NCBI RefSeq assembly: GCF_002294985.1
Contig: NZ_NSGE01000013.1
Span: forward strand, 1-64,000
Length of the DNA stretch: 64,000 bases
Source of the DNA: Mesorhizobium sp. WSM3862
GTDB taxonomy: Bacteria > Pseudomonadota > Alphaproteobacteria > Rhizobiales > Rhizobiaceae
Reading direction: 5' to 3'
In this document: piece after piece, positions 1-9,997 of the stretch
Position numbering within the stretch: the first letter of the stretch is position 1
Layout: every line of letters starts with the position of its first letter
Translations under genes and position numbers: made by a program
Notes under the pieces: generated by a model
Database searches by the model: none
What the model was told of the DNA's origin: nothing
The model's input: only the letters and a program-made list of their open reading frames with translations

Positions 1-2147
1 TTGATGGTGAGGTTCGGAGCCGCGCCATCCTTGGCGAAGGCGATCGTGCCGTTGATATCGCCGGTCGCCGTCTGGCCGCCTAGCGCCGCCAGCGGGCCGA
101 CATCGGGAACGGCCAGCGTTAGCGTGCCGAGCGGCAGGAAAGCTTCGTCAAGCGCAAGGTCGCCCGAAACCTTGTTGTCGCCGAGTGCAAGGCTGAGCCC
201 CCTGATCGCGCGCTTGCCGGCGGCAGTCACCAACGACGCCTCGATGTCGAGCGGCTGCTCCTCGACGCTGCCCGTCAGCGAGATATCGGCCGAGGGGTTG
301 GCGATGTCCGCTTTGCCCTTCGCCGAGAGCTTGATGTCCTTCACCGTGCGGCCGGCCGCCGTCAGGCTCGCGCTGTCGGCCGACACCGAGAAATCCGGCG
401 CCCAGCGCGGACCGCTGGCGGTCAGCGCGAAATTGACCCCGCCGGCAAGCGGCGTGCCCGCCAGCGACGACAGCGCCGATACATCGCCCAGCGTTCCCTT
501 TACGTTTGCCTGGATGTCCGAGCCTTGCGCGCTGGCCGTGCCGCTGGCGCTGAGCGAGCCCGAGGTGAGCTCCAGCTCGTTGGCCGCGAAAGCGCCTTCC
601 GGATCCCGGGTCGCGGTAGCCGAGAATTTCACCCGGTCGCCAAGCAGCGAGCTGATCTGCGGCGGCAGCGCCTTCGATACGGCGTCGGCGTTCATTTTCA
701 GCGTCATCGACAGATCGGCGAGCGAGACGCCGGCGGTCAGCGCGGCATTGAGCGCATCGCTGCGCAACGTGCCCTGGTCGACGGTTACGGTGTCTCGGCT
801 GATCGAACCGGCGAGATCGGCGGCTAGCTTGCCCGTCACCAGCGGCGCCAGGGTCGCCACGTCGGTCTTCAGACCGGCGGCCGCGAGCTTGACATTGACC
901 GGCCCGGTGCGGGTCGCGACGTCGAAGCCGTCGGAATGGACCTGTCCCGTCACATTGTTGAGCTGCGTGCCGCCGACGGCGATCGAGGCCAAGGAGGTGC
1001 CGATGTCGACTATCGGCGCCTTGCCGTCGCCAAAGGCGCGTGCGGTCGCCTTCTCGACCGCGACCAGGATCGGCACCGCGCTGGTGCCGACGTCGATGGT
1101 GACGGGCTTGTCCTTGGCGGAGAGCTCGACGGCAAGATCGCTGGCGCCCGTCGGGTCGACATTGCCGGTGGCCGTGCCATGCACGGCGCCGCTCTCTACA
1201 ATTGCGCGCTCGATATCGATCCCGCCTGTCGTGGTCGCCGTCCCGGCCACGTCGAAGTTCGTCTTGCCGGCAAACAGCGACTTGAACTTCTCGGGCAGGA
1301 AGCGCTCGAATTCGCCGTCGCCTTTGGCCTCGATATAGTGGCCCTTGTCGCTCAACTGATGGCGGCCGGTGAGCTGGGCGACGATCTGACGGTCGACGAC
1401 GAAGGTGCCGATGCCGTTCCAATTGGCGAGCGGCCCCGTGCCGGAGACGACGATATCGACGGGCGGCGCATCGGGGAGCTTGAGCAAATTGGCAATGATG
1501 CCGCCGGCCGGCTCTGATGCCTTGAGATCGAGGTCGAGCTTGTTGTCGGCCGGCGCGAAACGGACCTTGGCGTCGACATTGCCCTGCTTGCCGTCGCGGC
1601 GGGCGACTTTGAGCACCGTGTCGATCGCCAGCGGCGATGGATCGGCCTTGAGCGAACCCTTGGCGGCAAGTTCGGCAATGCCGCTGCCGGCGAGCTCTTG
1701 CCCGAGCGCGATCTCCGGCAGCTCGATCTCTTTGACGTCGATCGAGACCGGCAGACTGTTCGATGCGCCTTGCGACGGCTGTTGGCCGGCTTGTGGCAGC
1801 CGCGCCAACTCGATCCGCTCGGCTTCGATGCGATCGGCGTTGAAGTTGCGCGACAAAAGCGCCGTCGGTGACCAGTCGAGCGCCACCTTGCGCGCCACCA
1901 GCCAGGGCCCCGTGCGATCCTCCAGCACGACATGATCGAGCCTGAGCTGACCGGACCAGATGCCTTCGATACCGCTGACGGTGATCTTGCGGTCCTCGGT
2001 CGAGGCCAGCTTCGAGATCAGACCGGCGAGATTCTGACGGCCGCCTTCGGTGCCGGTCAGCACGCCGAGCGCGCCGATCGCCACCACCAGCAGCAGGAGC
2101 AGCGTGTAAAGGCAGATACGAAGGATGCGCCAGAATATCCTCATCAT
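1..2147 (-). CDS. tamB: Translocation and assembly module subunit TamB (C-terminus cut by the window edge)
   Basis: The inner-membrane partner of TamA. TamB-like proteins span the periplasm as a long beta-groove and serve outer-membrane protein insertion or lipid transport. The frame is open from ATG at 2147 to the window edge, giving 715 residues with the C-terminal DUF490/TamB domain lying outside. The start is MMRIFWRILR, followed by one membrane anchor of about 20 residues rich in Leu, Val and Ala. The rest is repetitive beta-type sequence rich in Gly, Asp, Lys and Val, typical of AsmA/TamB. The ATG overlaps the tamA stop by one base (TGATG), so the two are translationally coupled. Longer-looking frames on either strand here are high-GC shadows. 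Membership is firm from position and composition; the diagnostic C-terminal domain is not visible. Confidence 0.88.
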   Translation of the reverse strand, partial: MMRIFWRILRICLYTLLLLLVVAIGALGVLTGTEGGRQNLAGLISKLASTEDRKITVSGIEGIWSGQLRLDHVVLEDRTGPWLVARKVALDWSPTALLSRNFNADRIEAERIELARLPQAGQQPSQGASNSLPVSIDVKEIELPEIALGQELAGSGIAELAAKGSLKADPSPLAIDTVLKVARRDGKQGNVDAKVRFAPADNKLDLDLKASEPAGGIIANLLKLPDAPPVDIVVSGTGPLANWNGIGTFVVDRQIVAQLTGRHQLSDKGHYIEAKGDGEFERFLPEKFKSLFAGKTNFDVAGTATTTGGIDIERAIVESGAVHGTATGNVDPTGASDLAVELSAKDKPVTIDVGTSAVPILVAVEKATARAFGDGKAPIVDIGTSLASIAVGGTQLNNVTGQVHSDGFDVATRTGPVNVKLAAAGLKTDVATLAPLVTGKLAADLAGSISRDTVTVDQGTLRSDALNAALTAGVSLADLSMTLKMNADAVSKALPPQISSLLGDRVKFSATATRDPEGAFAANELELTSGSLSASGTASAQGSDIQANVKGTLGDVSALSSLAGTPLAGGVNFALTASGPRWAPDFSVSADSASLTAAGRTVKDIKLSAKGKADIANPSADISLTGSVEEQPLDIEASLVTAAGKRAIRGLSLALGDNKVSGDLALDEAFLPLGTLTLAVPDVGPLAALGGQTATGDINGTIAFAKDGAAPNLTI

Positions 2148-4075
2148 CAGAACGCCTGACCGATGCCGGCATAGAGGCCAAAATGCGGATCGCCCGGATC
2201 GCGGTTGAGCGGCACGGCGGCGTCGATGCGCAGCGGCCCGAATGGCGTAAGATAGCGCAGACCGACGCCGGCGCCGACCTTGACGTCGGGGAAATCGGGG
2301 AAGGATTTGGTCGAGACCGTGCCGGCATCGACGAACGGAACGATGCCGATCGTGTCGGTGACGGCCATGCGCATCTCGACCGAGGTCTCGAACAGGGACA
2401 GGCCGCCGATCGGCTGGCCGTCGATGTCCTTCGGGCCGATACCTTGATAGGCATAGCCGCGCACCGAGCCGCCGCCGCCGGAATAGAAGCGCCTGTCGGC
2501 CGGAACATTCTGCAGCCCGGTGCCAACGATCGAGCCGAGCGTAGCGCGTTCGGCGAGGACGAATCTGCTCGCCGTATCGAGCGACTGGTAAGCCGAGCCT
2601 TCGCCCTTCAACTTGAGGAAGGTCGCGCCGTTCAGAATGTCGTAGCTCGGCTCGGCATAGGCGAGCGCCCGGAAACCCCTGGTCGGGTTGAGCTTGTTGT
2701 CGCGGCTGTCATAGACGTATTGCAGCGGAATGCTGGCGATCAGATAGGTGTGCTTGCCGAAGGCGTCGGTGATCCTCGAGTAGTCGAGGTCGAATTCGGC
2801 CGAGACCCGCTGCCTCTTGTCGAGATCGTAGGAGACTCCAACGTCGCCCTTGACCGAGAAATGGTCATATGCGTCGGGGTGCTCCAACACGGTCTTGACG
2901 CCGGTGAAGAACTTCGATGTCGGCCCGAGCACCCCCGGCTTCTCGAACATGATGCCGGCATTGTAGTTGAGCGCGGAAATGCTGTTGCTGCCGATGCCGC
3001 TGATGGAGCCGTCGATGCGCAGCTTCTCTGCCTGGCCGAACAGGTTGCGGTGGCCCCAATAGCCTTCGAGCCCCAGTCCTTCCGTGTTCGAAAACGTGCC
3101 GCCGACGCCGAAAAAGCGCGGCTTGCGCTCGCTCACCTGGACGTCGATCGGAATGTTACCTTGGGCGTCGAGGCTCTCGCCCTCCTTGATGGTCACGCTG
3201 TTGAAGACTTCGAGCCCGAGCAGCCGATCGCGGGCATCGTCAATCTCTTGCGGCGAATATTGCTGGCCCCGCTTTAGGTCGGTCATGTATTCGGTGAAGT
3301 CGCGATCGACCTTTTCGGTGCCCTCGACGGTGGTGTCGCCATAGCCGGCGACCGGGCCGGCCGCGACCGTGAGTGTCACGTCGAGCGTCGAGGTGTCATG
3401 GTCTGCGACGATCTCGCGATCCGTCACCTTGGCTAGCGGCCTGCCCTCCTCCTTGAGCGCTCGCACGATCGCCGCTTCGGCCTTGAGCACGGCACCCGAA
3501 CTGGCGTCGCCGCCCGCGATCAGGCCGAAATCGGCGCTCGCCAGGCCGGCCGCGTCGCCTTTCAGTCTGATGTCGCCGAGGGTGAATTTCGGCCCGGCGG
3601 CAATGCTGACGACCACCGGAATGGGCTGCGGCCCCTTGAATTCGGCGTCCGGCGGCAGTTCGTTGATGGACTTGCCGTCTATGGTGATGGTGACCACGCC
3701 CTCGTAGCGGGCGTCGGCATAAAGGGTGGCAACGAGTTGCTCGCGGTCGCTGCGCGCCTTGGCCATCAAGCCGAGCGACCCCGATACCGGATGCTCCTCG
3801 TCATTTTTGAGCGCCGAGGCATCTTCCAGCTTCTTGACCAGATCCTTGTCGGCATCGGGAGCGTCAATGGTCACCGAATAGCGCAGCGGATCGACGATGT
3901 CGGCATCCTCGTCCTTAGACGAGCCCCAAAGCTTGATGCCGAAAATCTCGAAAGCAGCCGCCGGCCGCGCTTCGCCGGCGAGCATGGCCGCGCAGACGAG
4001 CGCCAAAAGCAGGGCGCGCGGAAGCCCGCGCCCTGGCGCGATCCCTCCTGACATCTGCGTTTCATACGCCGGCAT
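2147..4075 (-). CDS. tamA: Outer-membrane assembly factor TamA (Omp85/BamA family)
   Basis: An outer-membrane beta-barrel of the Omp85 family that works with TamB. It has 642 residues. A signal peptide ends near residue 41 (hydrophobic LLLALVCAAM, then AAAF). POTRA-type domains follow at about residues 45-310, with motifs such as GPKFTLGDIRLKG. The C-terminal barrel (about 320-642) carries the conserved VRGY motif at residues 538-541 and ends in phenylalanine, as barrel substrates of BamA do. Start ATG 4075 is used; an internal ATG at 4054 would give a more compact signal peptide and cannot be excluded. It is first in a tamA-tamB operon, divergent from the macroglobulin gene. Confidence 0.92.
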   Translation of the reverse strand: MPAYETQMSGGIAPGRGLPRALLLALVCAAMLAGEARPAAAFEIFGIKLWGSSKDEDADIVDPLRYSVTIDAPDADKDLVKKLEDASALKNDEEHPVSGSLGLMAKARSDREQLVATLYADARYEGVVTITIDGKSINELPPDAEFKGPQPIPVVVSIAAGPKFTLGDIRLKGDAAGLASADFGLIAGGDASSGAVLKAEAAIVRALKEEGRPLAKVTDREIVADHDTSTLDVTLTVAAGPVAGYGDTTVEGTEKVDRDFTEYMTDLKRGQQYSPQEIDDARDRLLGLEVFNSVTIKEGESLDAQGNIPIDVQVSERKPRFFGVGGTFSNTEGLGLEGYWGHRNLFGQAEKLRIDGSISGIGSNSISALNYNAGIMFEKPGVLGPTSKFFTGVKTVLEHPDAYDHFSVKGDVGVSYDLDKRQRVSAEFDLDYSRITDAFGKHTYLIASIPLQYVYDSRDNKLNPTRGFRALAYAEPSYDILNGATFLKLKGEGSAYQSLDTASRFVLAERATLGSIVGTGLQNVPADRRFYSGGGGSVRGYAYQGIGPKDIDGQPIGGLSLFETSVEMRMAVTDTIGIVPFVDAGTVSTKSFPDFPDVKVGAGVGLRYLTPFGPLRIDAAVPLNRDPGDPHFGLYAGIGQAF

Positions 4076-4295
4076 TACGCTAACCTAGACGACAAAACTA
4101 AAATTGGAATGAAGTTCTGAAACGCTCGTAAAGGGGCCACAATCCAATTGTCTGAAATAGACCGGGCTTGGAATTCACACCTTTTGCGCCTTCGCAAGAA
4201 AGCGTGAACCCTTGTCCCATGGAGGTTCTGTCGAAATACCGGCCTGTGGCCGGCATGGAAACCGTTGGCGGGTTGAAAACCTGCCGCGTTCGGCG

Positions 4296-4324
4296 TTGAC
4301 AAGCCTGTTTGATGCTTGATCATG
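4296..4324 (+). promoter_or_regulatory. Candidate sigma-70 promoter for the macroglobulin-pbpC genes
   Basis: In the 278-base divergent gap between tamA and the macroglobulin gene there is a perfect -35 TTGACA at 4296-4301. Seventeen bases later comes a weak -10 (ATCATG, 4319-4324). A small GC hairpin, CCGGCC-TGT-GGCCGG, lies upstream at 4239-4253. The -10 is poor, so this is tentative. Confidence 0.3.
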
Positions 4325-4353
4325 CCCGGACGCTGCAATGTCGGGAGGGTGAT

Positions 4354-7300
4354 ATGGCAATGCGCGCGGCTCGTGGTTTCTCGTTCCTCATTCTTCTGTT
4401 CTTTGCCTTGAGCGGGGCCGCGCAAGCGGCCGAAGCCCGGCGAATCGTGACGACTGACAATTCCGACTATTTCGGTTTCGACCTCAGGTCCGACCAGAAT
4501 GTCAGCCTCGACCAATGCAAGACCACGTGCCTCGGCGATCCCGCCTGCCGCGCCTTCACCTACAACACCAAGGCCAAATGGTGCTTTCTCAAATCCGACT
4601 ACAATCAGCTGAAACCCTTCAGCGGCGCAGTCGCCGGCAAAGTCGCAAACGTCGATGGCGACCCCGATATCGGCGCGCCGCCTCCACTTGCCTTCTTCCC
4701 CAACTGGATGGCCGATCAGGCCCAGCAGTTCCGCAACAAGCTGACCGATCCGGCCTATGACAAGCCGACCGAAGGGCTGGCCGCACTTCAAGCCGCGGCC
4801 GAGCAGGCAGCGCTGACCGGCGACCATCGCCTGGCCATGCAGAAATACCAGGCGGCGCTGTCTGTCCTGCCCGACGACGGCGCGCTCTGGCTGGCGCTGG
4901 CGCGCGAGACGCTCGGCGTGCAGCCGGCTTCCAACACCTCCGAACCCTCTACCCTGCCGGCAAACGTCACCTCGGCGGCCTTCAACGCCTATAAGCTGGT
5001 GCGCACGGCAAAGACCCGCGCCGAGGCGCTGGCGCTGCTTGCCGCCGGCCTCGACAAGCGCGACCTTTTCCGGCCGGCCATTCAGGCCTATGAGGCGAGC
5101 CTTGCGCTGGTGAACTCGCCAGCCGTGCAGGCCGACTACGCCGACCTCAAGGCACGCAAGGGTTTCCGCGTCATCGACCATTCCGTCGATGCCGATTCCT
5201 CTTCGCCGCGCATCTGCGCCCAGTTCTCCGAGGACTTGGTGAAGACCGGCGTCGACTATTCGCAGTTCGTCACCGTCGACAATGCCGCTCCCAAGGCTGT
5301 CGAAGCCAAGGACAAGCAGATCTGCGTCGAAGGGCTTGAACATGGCCAGCACTATGACGTGACCTTCCGCGCCGGTCTGCCGGCCGCGATCGGCGAGACG
5401 ATTGCCGCTCCGGTCGTGCTGTCGATCTATGTCCAGGACCGCGCCCCGTCCGCTCGCTTCACCGGCGACAGCTTCGTGCTGCCGGCCGGCGCCCGCCGCG
5501 GCATTCCGGTCGTCACCGTCAACATGAGCGCCGCCAAGATGAAGCTCTACCGCATCGGCGACCGATCGCTGGCGCAGCTTCTGTCCGGCTACCAGTTCCT
5601 GCATCAGCTCGACGGCTACGACATTTCCACCATTTCCGACCAGATGGGCGAGCCGGTCTGGGAAGGCACGCTCGACATCGCCAACGACCTCAACAAGGAG
5701 GTCACCACCTCCTTCCCGGTCGACGAAGCGATCCCGCAGCGCAAGCCCGGCGTCTATGTGCTGACCGCCCAGCCGGTCGACGACAAGAGCGACGATTATG
5801 GTTCGCGCGCCACCCAGTGGTTCGTCGTTTCCGACATCGGTCTGTCCACTTATACCGGCCAGGACGGTCTCAACGTCTTTGCCCGCTCGCTGGGCTCTGC
5901 CAAGCCGATTGCCGGCGCCGAACTGACGCTGCTTGCCAAGAACAATGAAATCCTCGGCACGGCGACGTCCGACGCCGAGGGCCATGCCGTTTTCAACCCC
6001 GGCCTGACGCGCGGCGAAGGCGGCATGGTGCCGGCGGTGCTGATGGCCAAGCAGGGCGACAACGACTTCGTCTTCCTCGACATGGGCCGCGCCGGTTTCG
6101 ATCTGTCGGACCGCGGCGTTGCCGGGCGTGCCGCGCCCGGCGCGCTCGACGTCTATGCCTGGACCGAGCGCGGCATCTACCGCGCCGGCGAAGACGTCCA
6201 TGTCGCCGCCCTTGCGCGCGACGGCGCCGCCAAGGCGGTCGAGAACCTGCCGCTGACCTTCATCTTCACCCGACCCGATGGCGTCGAGAACCGCCGTATC
6301 GTCAGCGACGGCGCTTCCGCCGGCGCCCATGCCGTCGATCTGTCGCTCGAGCCTAACGCCATGCGCGGCACCTGGTCGGTGTCGATCTACACCGATCCCA
6401 AGCAGGCACCGGTCGCCAGCCATATGTTCCTGGTCGAAGACTTCGTGCCGGATCGCATCGAGTTCGACTTGACGGCCGACAAGAAGGAAATCGCGCAGGG
6501 CGAGACAGCCAATGTCAGCGTCGACGGCCGCTTCCTCTATGGCGCGCCGGCCGCCGGCCTCGCGCTCGAAGGCGAGATGACGCTGTCGACCACGGACAGC
6601 TGGGATCGGTTCAAGGACTTCACCTTCGGTCTCGCCGACGAGCAGTCGGCCGAACCTTCGGTGACGCCTTTGGCCAACCTTCCCCTCATCGGCGACGACG
6701 GCAAGGCGACTTTCCCGGTCTCGATCGACCAACTGCCCTCCACGACCAAGCTGATCAACGCCAAGGTCACAGTCCGCATGCGCGAAGCCGGCGGCCGTGC
6801 CGTCGAGCGCTCGCTCGACATCGCCGTCCATCCGGAAAAGGAGATGATCGGCATCCGCCCGGATTTCGAAGGCGGCGAGGTGCCGCAAGGCGGAACGGCG
6901 AAATTCAGCATCATCGCCGTCGATCCGAACGGCAAACGCGAGGAGCTGAAGGGCGCGCAGTGGTCGCTGGTCAAGGTCGAGCGCAATTACCAGTGGTACC
7001 GTTCGAACAATTCCTGGAACTATGAAGCGGTGAACCTCACCAAGGCCATCGCCAACGGCCAGATCGACCTGAAAGCCGACGGCGAGGCGACCGTATCGCT
7101 TCCTGTCGACTGGGGCCGCTACCGGCTCGAGGTCGAGACGGCCGACCCCGATGGCCCGGCGACCAGCTATGAGTTCGACGCCGGCTGGTACGTCGCCTCG
7201 ACGACCACCGAAACACCGGACGGCCTGGAGATCGCCCTCGACAAGGATACCTACGCCGCCGGCGAGGTGGCCAAGCTCAAGGTCTCGCCGCATCTTGCCG

Positions 7301-9834
7301 GCGAACTCCTGGTCACCATCGGCGCCGAGAAGCTGTTGAAGACCGTCACCGCTTCGGTGCCGACCGGCGGCAGCACCGTCGACATCCCGGTCGGCAACGA
7401 CTGGGGCGCCGGCGCCTATGTCACGGCGACTTTGTTCCGGCCCGGCGATGCGCAGGAATCGCGCATGCCGGCCCGCGCAATCGGCGTCAAATGGCTGACC
7501 GTCGATCCGGGTTCGAAAAAGCTCACTGTTGCGCTTACGCCGCCTGAAAAGACGGCCCCGCGCCAGCAGCTGTCGATCCCGGTCGCCGTCAGCGGCGCGC
7601 AAGCCGGCAGCAAGGCCTATGTGATGGTCGCGGCCGTCGATGTCGGCATCCTCAATCTCACCAACTACAAGGCGCCCGATCCGGAGGACTGGTTCTTCGG
7701 CCAGCGCATGCTGGGTCTGGAAATCCGCGACCTTTATGGCCGCCTGATCGACGGTTCGCTCGGCACCACCGGCAAATTGCGGACCGGCGGCGACGGCGCC
7801 AACATGCAGTCGCAGGGCAGCCCGCCGACCGAGAAGCTGGTCGCCTTCTTCTCCGGCCCGGTCGAGCTCGATGCCAACGGCAAGGCGCGGATCGATTTCG
7901 ACATCCCGCAGTTCAACGGCACCGTGCGCGTCATGGCCGTCGCCTGGACCAAAGAGGCCGTCGGACATGCTCAAACCGACGTCATCGTGCGCGATCCGGT
8001 GGTGATCACCGCCGGCCTGCCGCGCTTCCTGGCGCCTGGCGATGCCGCGACCATGCGTCTCGACATCGCCGACACCGACGGCCCTGCCGGCGACTACAAG
8101 CTGTCGGTCACCACGACCGGCGATCTCTCGACCGGCGACAAGCCCCTGCCCGAGAAGCTGACGCTTAGCCAGGGCAAGCGGCAAGCGCTCTCATTTCCGC
8201 TGATCGCGCAGACGGCGGGCGACGCTTCGATCACCGTCAAGCTCGCGCATGACGGCGGAACGGAGGTCGAGCAGACGCTCTACCTGCCGGTGCGCCCGGC
8301 GCAGCTCCCGGTCACCAACCGCATGGTGGTCGACCTGAAGCCCAATGGCGGAGCCTTGCGCGTCGACAAGGAACTGCTCGCCGCAAGCGTGCTCGACGGT
8401 GCTTCGGTCAGCATCGGCGTCTCGCAGGCAGCCGCCTTCGACGTCCCTTCGCTTTTGATGACGCTCGATCGCTACCCCTATGGCTGCGCCGAACAGACAA
8501 CCAGCCGCGCCTTGCCGCTGCTCTATGTCAACGACATGGCCAAAAGCATCGGCATGGAGAGCGATCCGGACCTGCATGGGCGCATCCAAGATGCCGTCTA
8601 CAAGGTGCTGAGCTACCAGGCATCAAGCGGCAGCTTCGGCCTCTGGGGCCCGGGGTCCGGCGATCTCTGGCTCGATGCTTATGTCACGGAGTTCCTGACC
8701 CGGGCACGCGAGCAGAAATACGACGTGCCGGCTCAGGCGGTGACCCAGGCGCTGAACAACCTGCAGAACTCGCTTGGTTATGACCAGGACGTCCAGGATC
8801 GCGGCAGCGAGATCGCTTACGCGCTCTATGTGCTCGCCCGCAACAAGAAGGCCTCGATCGGCGATCTGCGCTACTATTCGGACACGCAGCTCGAGTCCTT
8901 CTCGAGCCCGATGGCTGTCGCCCAACTGGCCGCGAGCCTGGCGCTCTATGGCGACACCCAGCGTTCGGAGGCGACTTTCCAGACGGCCTTGCGGCTGGCA
9001 CAGGCAAGCACCGAATACGACTATTATCGCTCCGACTACGGTTCGCCGCTCCGTGACGGCGCGGCGATGCTTGCGCTGGCCGCGGAATCGAAGCCGGTCC
9101 CGAGCATCGTGCCGCAGCTGATCAGGCTGGTGGCGCGTGAACGCGCCGACGCTCGCTGGACGAGCACGCAGGACGAATCCTGGATGCTCCTTGCGGCAAG
9201 GGCGCTGAAGGAAGGCAACAATTCGATCACGCTTTCCGTCAACGGCGCGCCGCATACCGGCGGCTATTCCGATCGGGTTGCCGGCAACGACCTTGTCGAC
9301 AGCCCGCTCGCCATCGCCAATACCGGCACGACGGCGCTGCAGGCGGTGGTCACCGCGGTGGCCGCACCCGTCGAGCCGCTGCCGGCCGGCGGCGACGGCT
9401 TCACCATCGATCGTACCTACTACAGGCTCGATGGCACCGAGGCCAACATCACCGAGGCCAGGCAGAACGAACGCTATGTGGTCGTGCTCAAGGTCTATGA
9501 GCAGAACAAATGGCCCTCGCGCCTGCTGATCACCGATCTGTTGCCGGCCGGCTTCGAGATCGACAATCCGAGCCTGGTGTCCAGCGCTCAGTTGTCGAAC
9601 TTCTCCTGGCTGGCGCAGACCGACGCCGCGCATCTGGAGTTCCGCGACGACCGCTTCGTCGCCGCCTTCAATCCCAACGAAGGCGACGGCGACCGCAACA
9701 TCACGCTGGCCTATGTCGTGCGCGCCGTGACGCCCGGCACCTATGCCCATCCCGCGGCGACGGTGGAGGACATGTACCGGCCGCAATATTCGGCCCGCAC
9801 CGCCTCCGGCATGATGGAGGTCAAGGCGGAGTAA
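4354..9834 (+). CDS. Bacterial alpha-2-macroglobulin with N-terminal PAN/Apple domain and thioester
   Basis: A large periplasmic protease-trapping protein of the YfhM/MagD type. ATG 4354 is preferred: GGGAGG lies 7 bases upstream, and it places a clean signal peptide (FSFLILLFFALSG...AQAAEA) at the N-terminus of a 1826-residue product. An upstream in-frame ATG at 4309 has no such site. After the signal comes a cysteine-rich PAN/Apple-like module (about residues 30-85, with CKTTCLGDPACRAF), then a helical spacer, then many MG beta-domains. The thioester motif YGCAEQT is intact with Cys1378, inside a TED-like helical region, so this is a bait-and-trap form rather than a thioester-less paralogue. 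The next gene is pbpC. That pairing is recurrent in Gram-negatives and suggests defence or repair when peptidoglycan is breached. Confidence 0.93.
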   Translation: MAMRAARGFSFLILLFFALSGAAQAAEARRIVTTDNSDYFGFDLRSDQNVSLDQCKTTCLGDPACRAFTYNTKAKWCFLKSDYNQLKPFSGAVAGKVANVDGDPDIGAPPPLAFFPNWMADQAQQFRNKLTDPAYDKPTEGLAALQAAAEQAALTGDHRLAMQKYQAALSVLPDDGALWLALARETLGVQPASNTSEPSTLPANVTSAAFNAYKLVRTAKTRAEALALLAAGLDKRDLFRPAIQAYEASLALVNSPAVQADYADLKARKGFRVIDHSVDADSSSPRICAQFSEDLVKTGVDYSQFVTVDNAAPKAVEAKDKQICVEGLEHGQHYDVTFRAGLPAAIGETIAAPVVLSIYVQDRAPSARFTGDSFVLPAGARRGIPVVTVNMSAAKMKLYRIGDRSLAQLLSGYQFLHQLDGYDISTISDQMGEPVWEGTLDIANDLNKEVTTSFPVDEAIPQRKPGVYVLTAQPVDDKSDDYGSRATQWFVVSDIGLSTYTGQDGLNVFARSLGSAKPIAGAELTLLAKNNEILGTATSDAEGHAVFNPGLTRGEGGMVPAVLMAKQGDNDFVFLDMGRAGFDLSDRGVAGRAAPGALDVYAWTERGIYRAGEDVHVAALARDGAAKAVENLPLTFIFTRPDGVENRRIVSDGASAGAHAVDLSLEPNAMRGTWSVSIYTDPKQAPVASHMFLVEDFVPDRIEFDLTADKKEIAQGETANVSVDGRFLYGAPAAGLALEGEMTLSTTDSWDRFKDFTFGLADEQSAEPSVTPLANLPLIGDDGKATFPVSIDQLPSTTKLINAKVTVRMREAGGRAVERSLDIAVHPEKEMIGIRPDFEGGEVPQGGTAKFSIIAVDPNGKREELKGAQWSLVKVERNYQWYRSNNSWNYEAVNLTKAIANGQIDLKADGEATVSLPVDWGRYRLEVETADPDGPATSYEFDAGWYVASTTTETPDGLEIALDKDTYAAGEVAKLKVSPHLAGELLVTIGAEKLLKTVTASVPTGGSTVDIPVGNDWGAGAYVTATLFRPGDAQESRMPARAIGVKWLTVDPGSKKLTVALTPPEKTAPRQQLSIPVAVSGAQAGSKAYVMVAAVDVGILNLTNYKAPDPEDWFFGQRMLGLEIRDLYGRLIDGSLGTTGKLRTGGDGANMQSQGSPPTEKLVAFFSGPVELDANGKARIDFDIPQFNGTVRVMAVAWTKEAVGHAQTDVIVRDPVVITAGLPRFLAPGDAATMRLDIADTDGPAGDYKLSVTTTGDLSTGDKPLPEKLTLSQGKRQALSFPLIAQTAGDASITVKLAHDGGTEVEQTLYLPVRPAQLPVTNRMVVDLKPNGGALRVDKELLAASVLDGASVSIGVSQAAAFDVPSLLMTLDRYPYGCAEQTTSRALPLLYVNDMAKSIGMESDPDLHGRIQDAVYKVLSYQASSGSFGLWGPGSGDLWLDAYVTEFLTRAREQKYDVPAQAVTQALNNLQNSLGYDQDVQDRGSEIAYALYVLARNKKASIGDLRYYSDTQLESFSSPMAVAQLAASLALYGDTQRSEATFQTALRLAQASTEYDYYRSDYGSPLRDGAAMLALAAESKPVPSIVPQLIRLVARERADARWTSTQDESWMLLAARALKEGNNSITLSVNGAPHTGGYSDRVAGNDLVDSPLAIANTGTTALQAVVTAVAAPVEPLPAGGDGFTIDRTYYRLDGTEANITEARQNERYVVVLKVYEQNKWPSRLLITDLLPAGFEIDNPSLVSSAQLSNFSWLAQTDAAHLEFRDDRFVAAFNPNEGDGDRNITLAYVVRAVTPGTYAHPAATVEDMYRPQYSARTASGMMEVKAE

Positions 9835-9871
9835 GTATTCCGACGCTGGCGATCACAAACATGGCGATAGC

Positions 9872-9994
9872 GCTGCCCCTCATCCGCCTGCCGGCACCCT
9901 CTTCCCGTGAAAGACGGGGAGAAGGGACAAGCTCCAGCGCTGACGCCCCCCTCTCCCCGTCTTTCACGGGAAGAGGGTCAGGGTGAGGGGCAGC
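9872..9994. repeat. Long inverted repeat in the macroglobulin-pbpC gap, extending into the pbpC ribosome-binding site
   Basis: Two arms face each other: 9872-9926 and 9948-9994. Both outer ends read GCTGCCCCTCA when each is read inward, and both inner parts read CCCTCTTCCCGTGAAAGACG followed by GGGAGA. The arms differ mainly by an 8-10 base stretch near the outer ends. A transcript could fold into a stem of more than 30 pairs. The layout is that of the short intergenic palindromic repeats common in rhizobia. The right arm contains the AGGGG that serves as the pbpC ribosome-binding site. Confidence 0.75.
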
Positions 9995-9997
9995 ACC

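Noticed and set aside
148..2526. A 792-codon minus-strand frame across tamB and tamA
   Set aside because: It is out of frame with both real genes, begins inside tamA and has an Arg/Ala-rich shadow composition; the tamB frame explains the region with a membrane anchor and beta repeats.
4075..8184. A 1369-codon open frame antisense to the macroglobulin gene
   Set aside because: High GC keeps the opposite strand open. Its translation is arginine-, glycine- and aspartate-rich with no domain pattern, while the plus strand gives a coherent macroglobulin with signal peptide and thioester.
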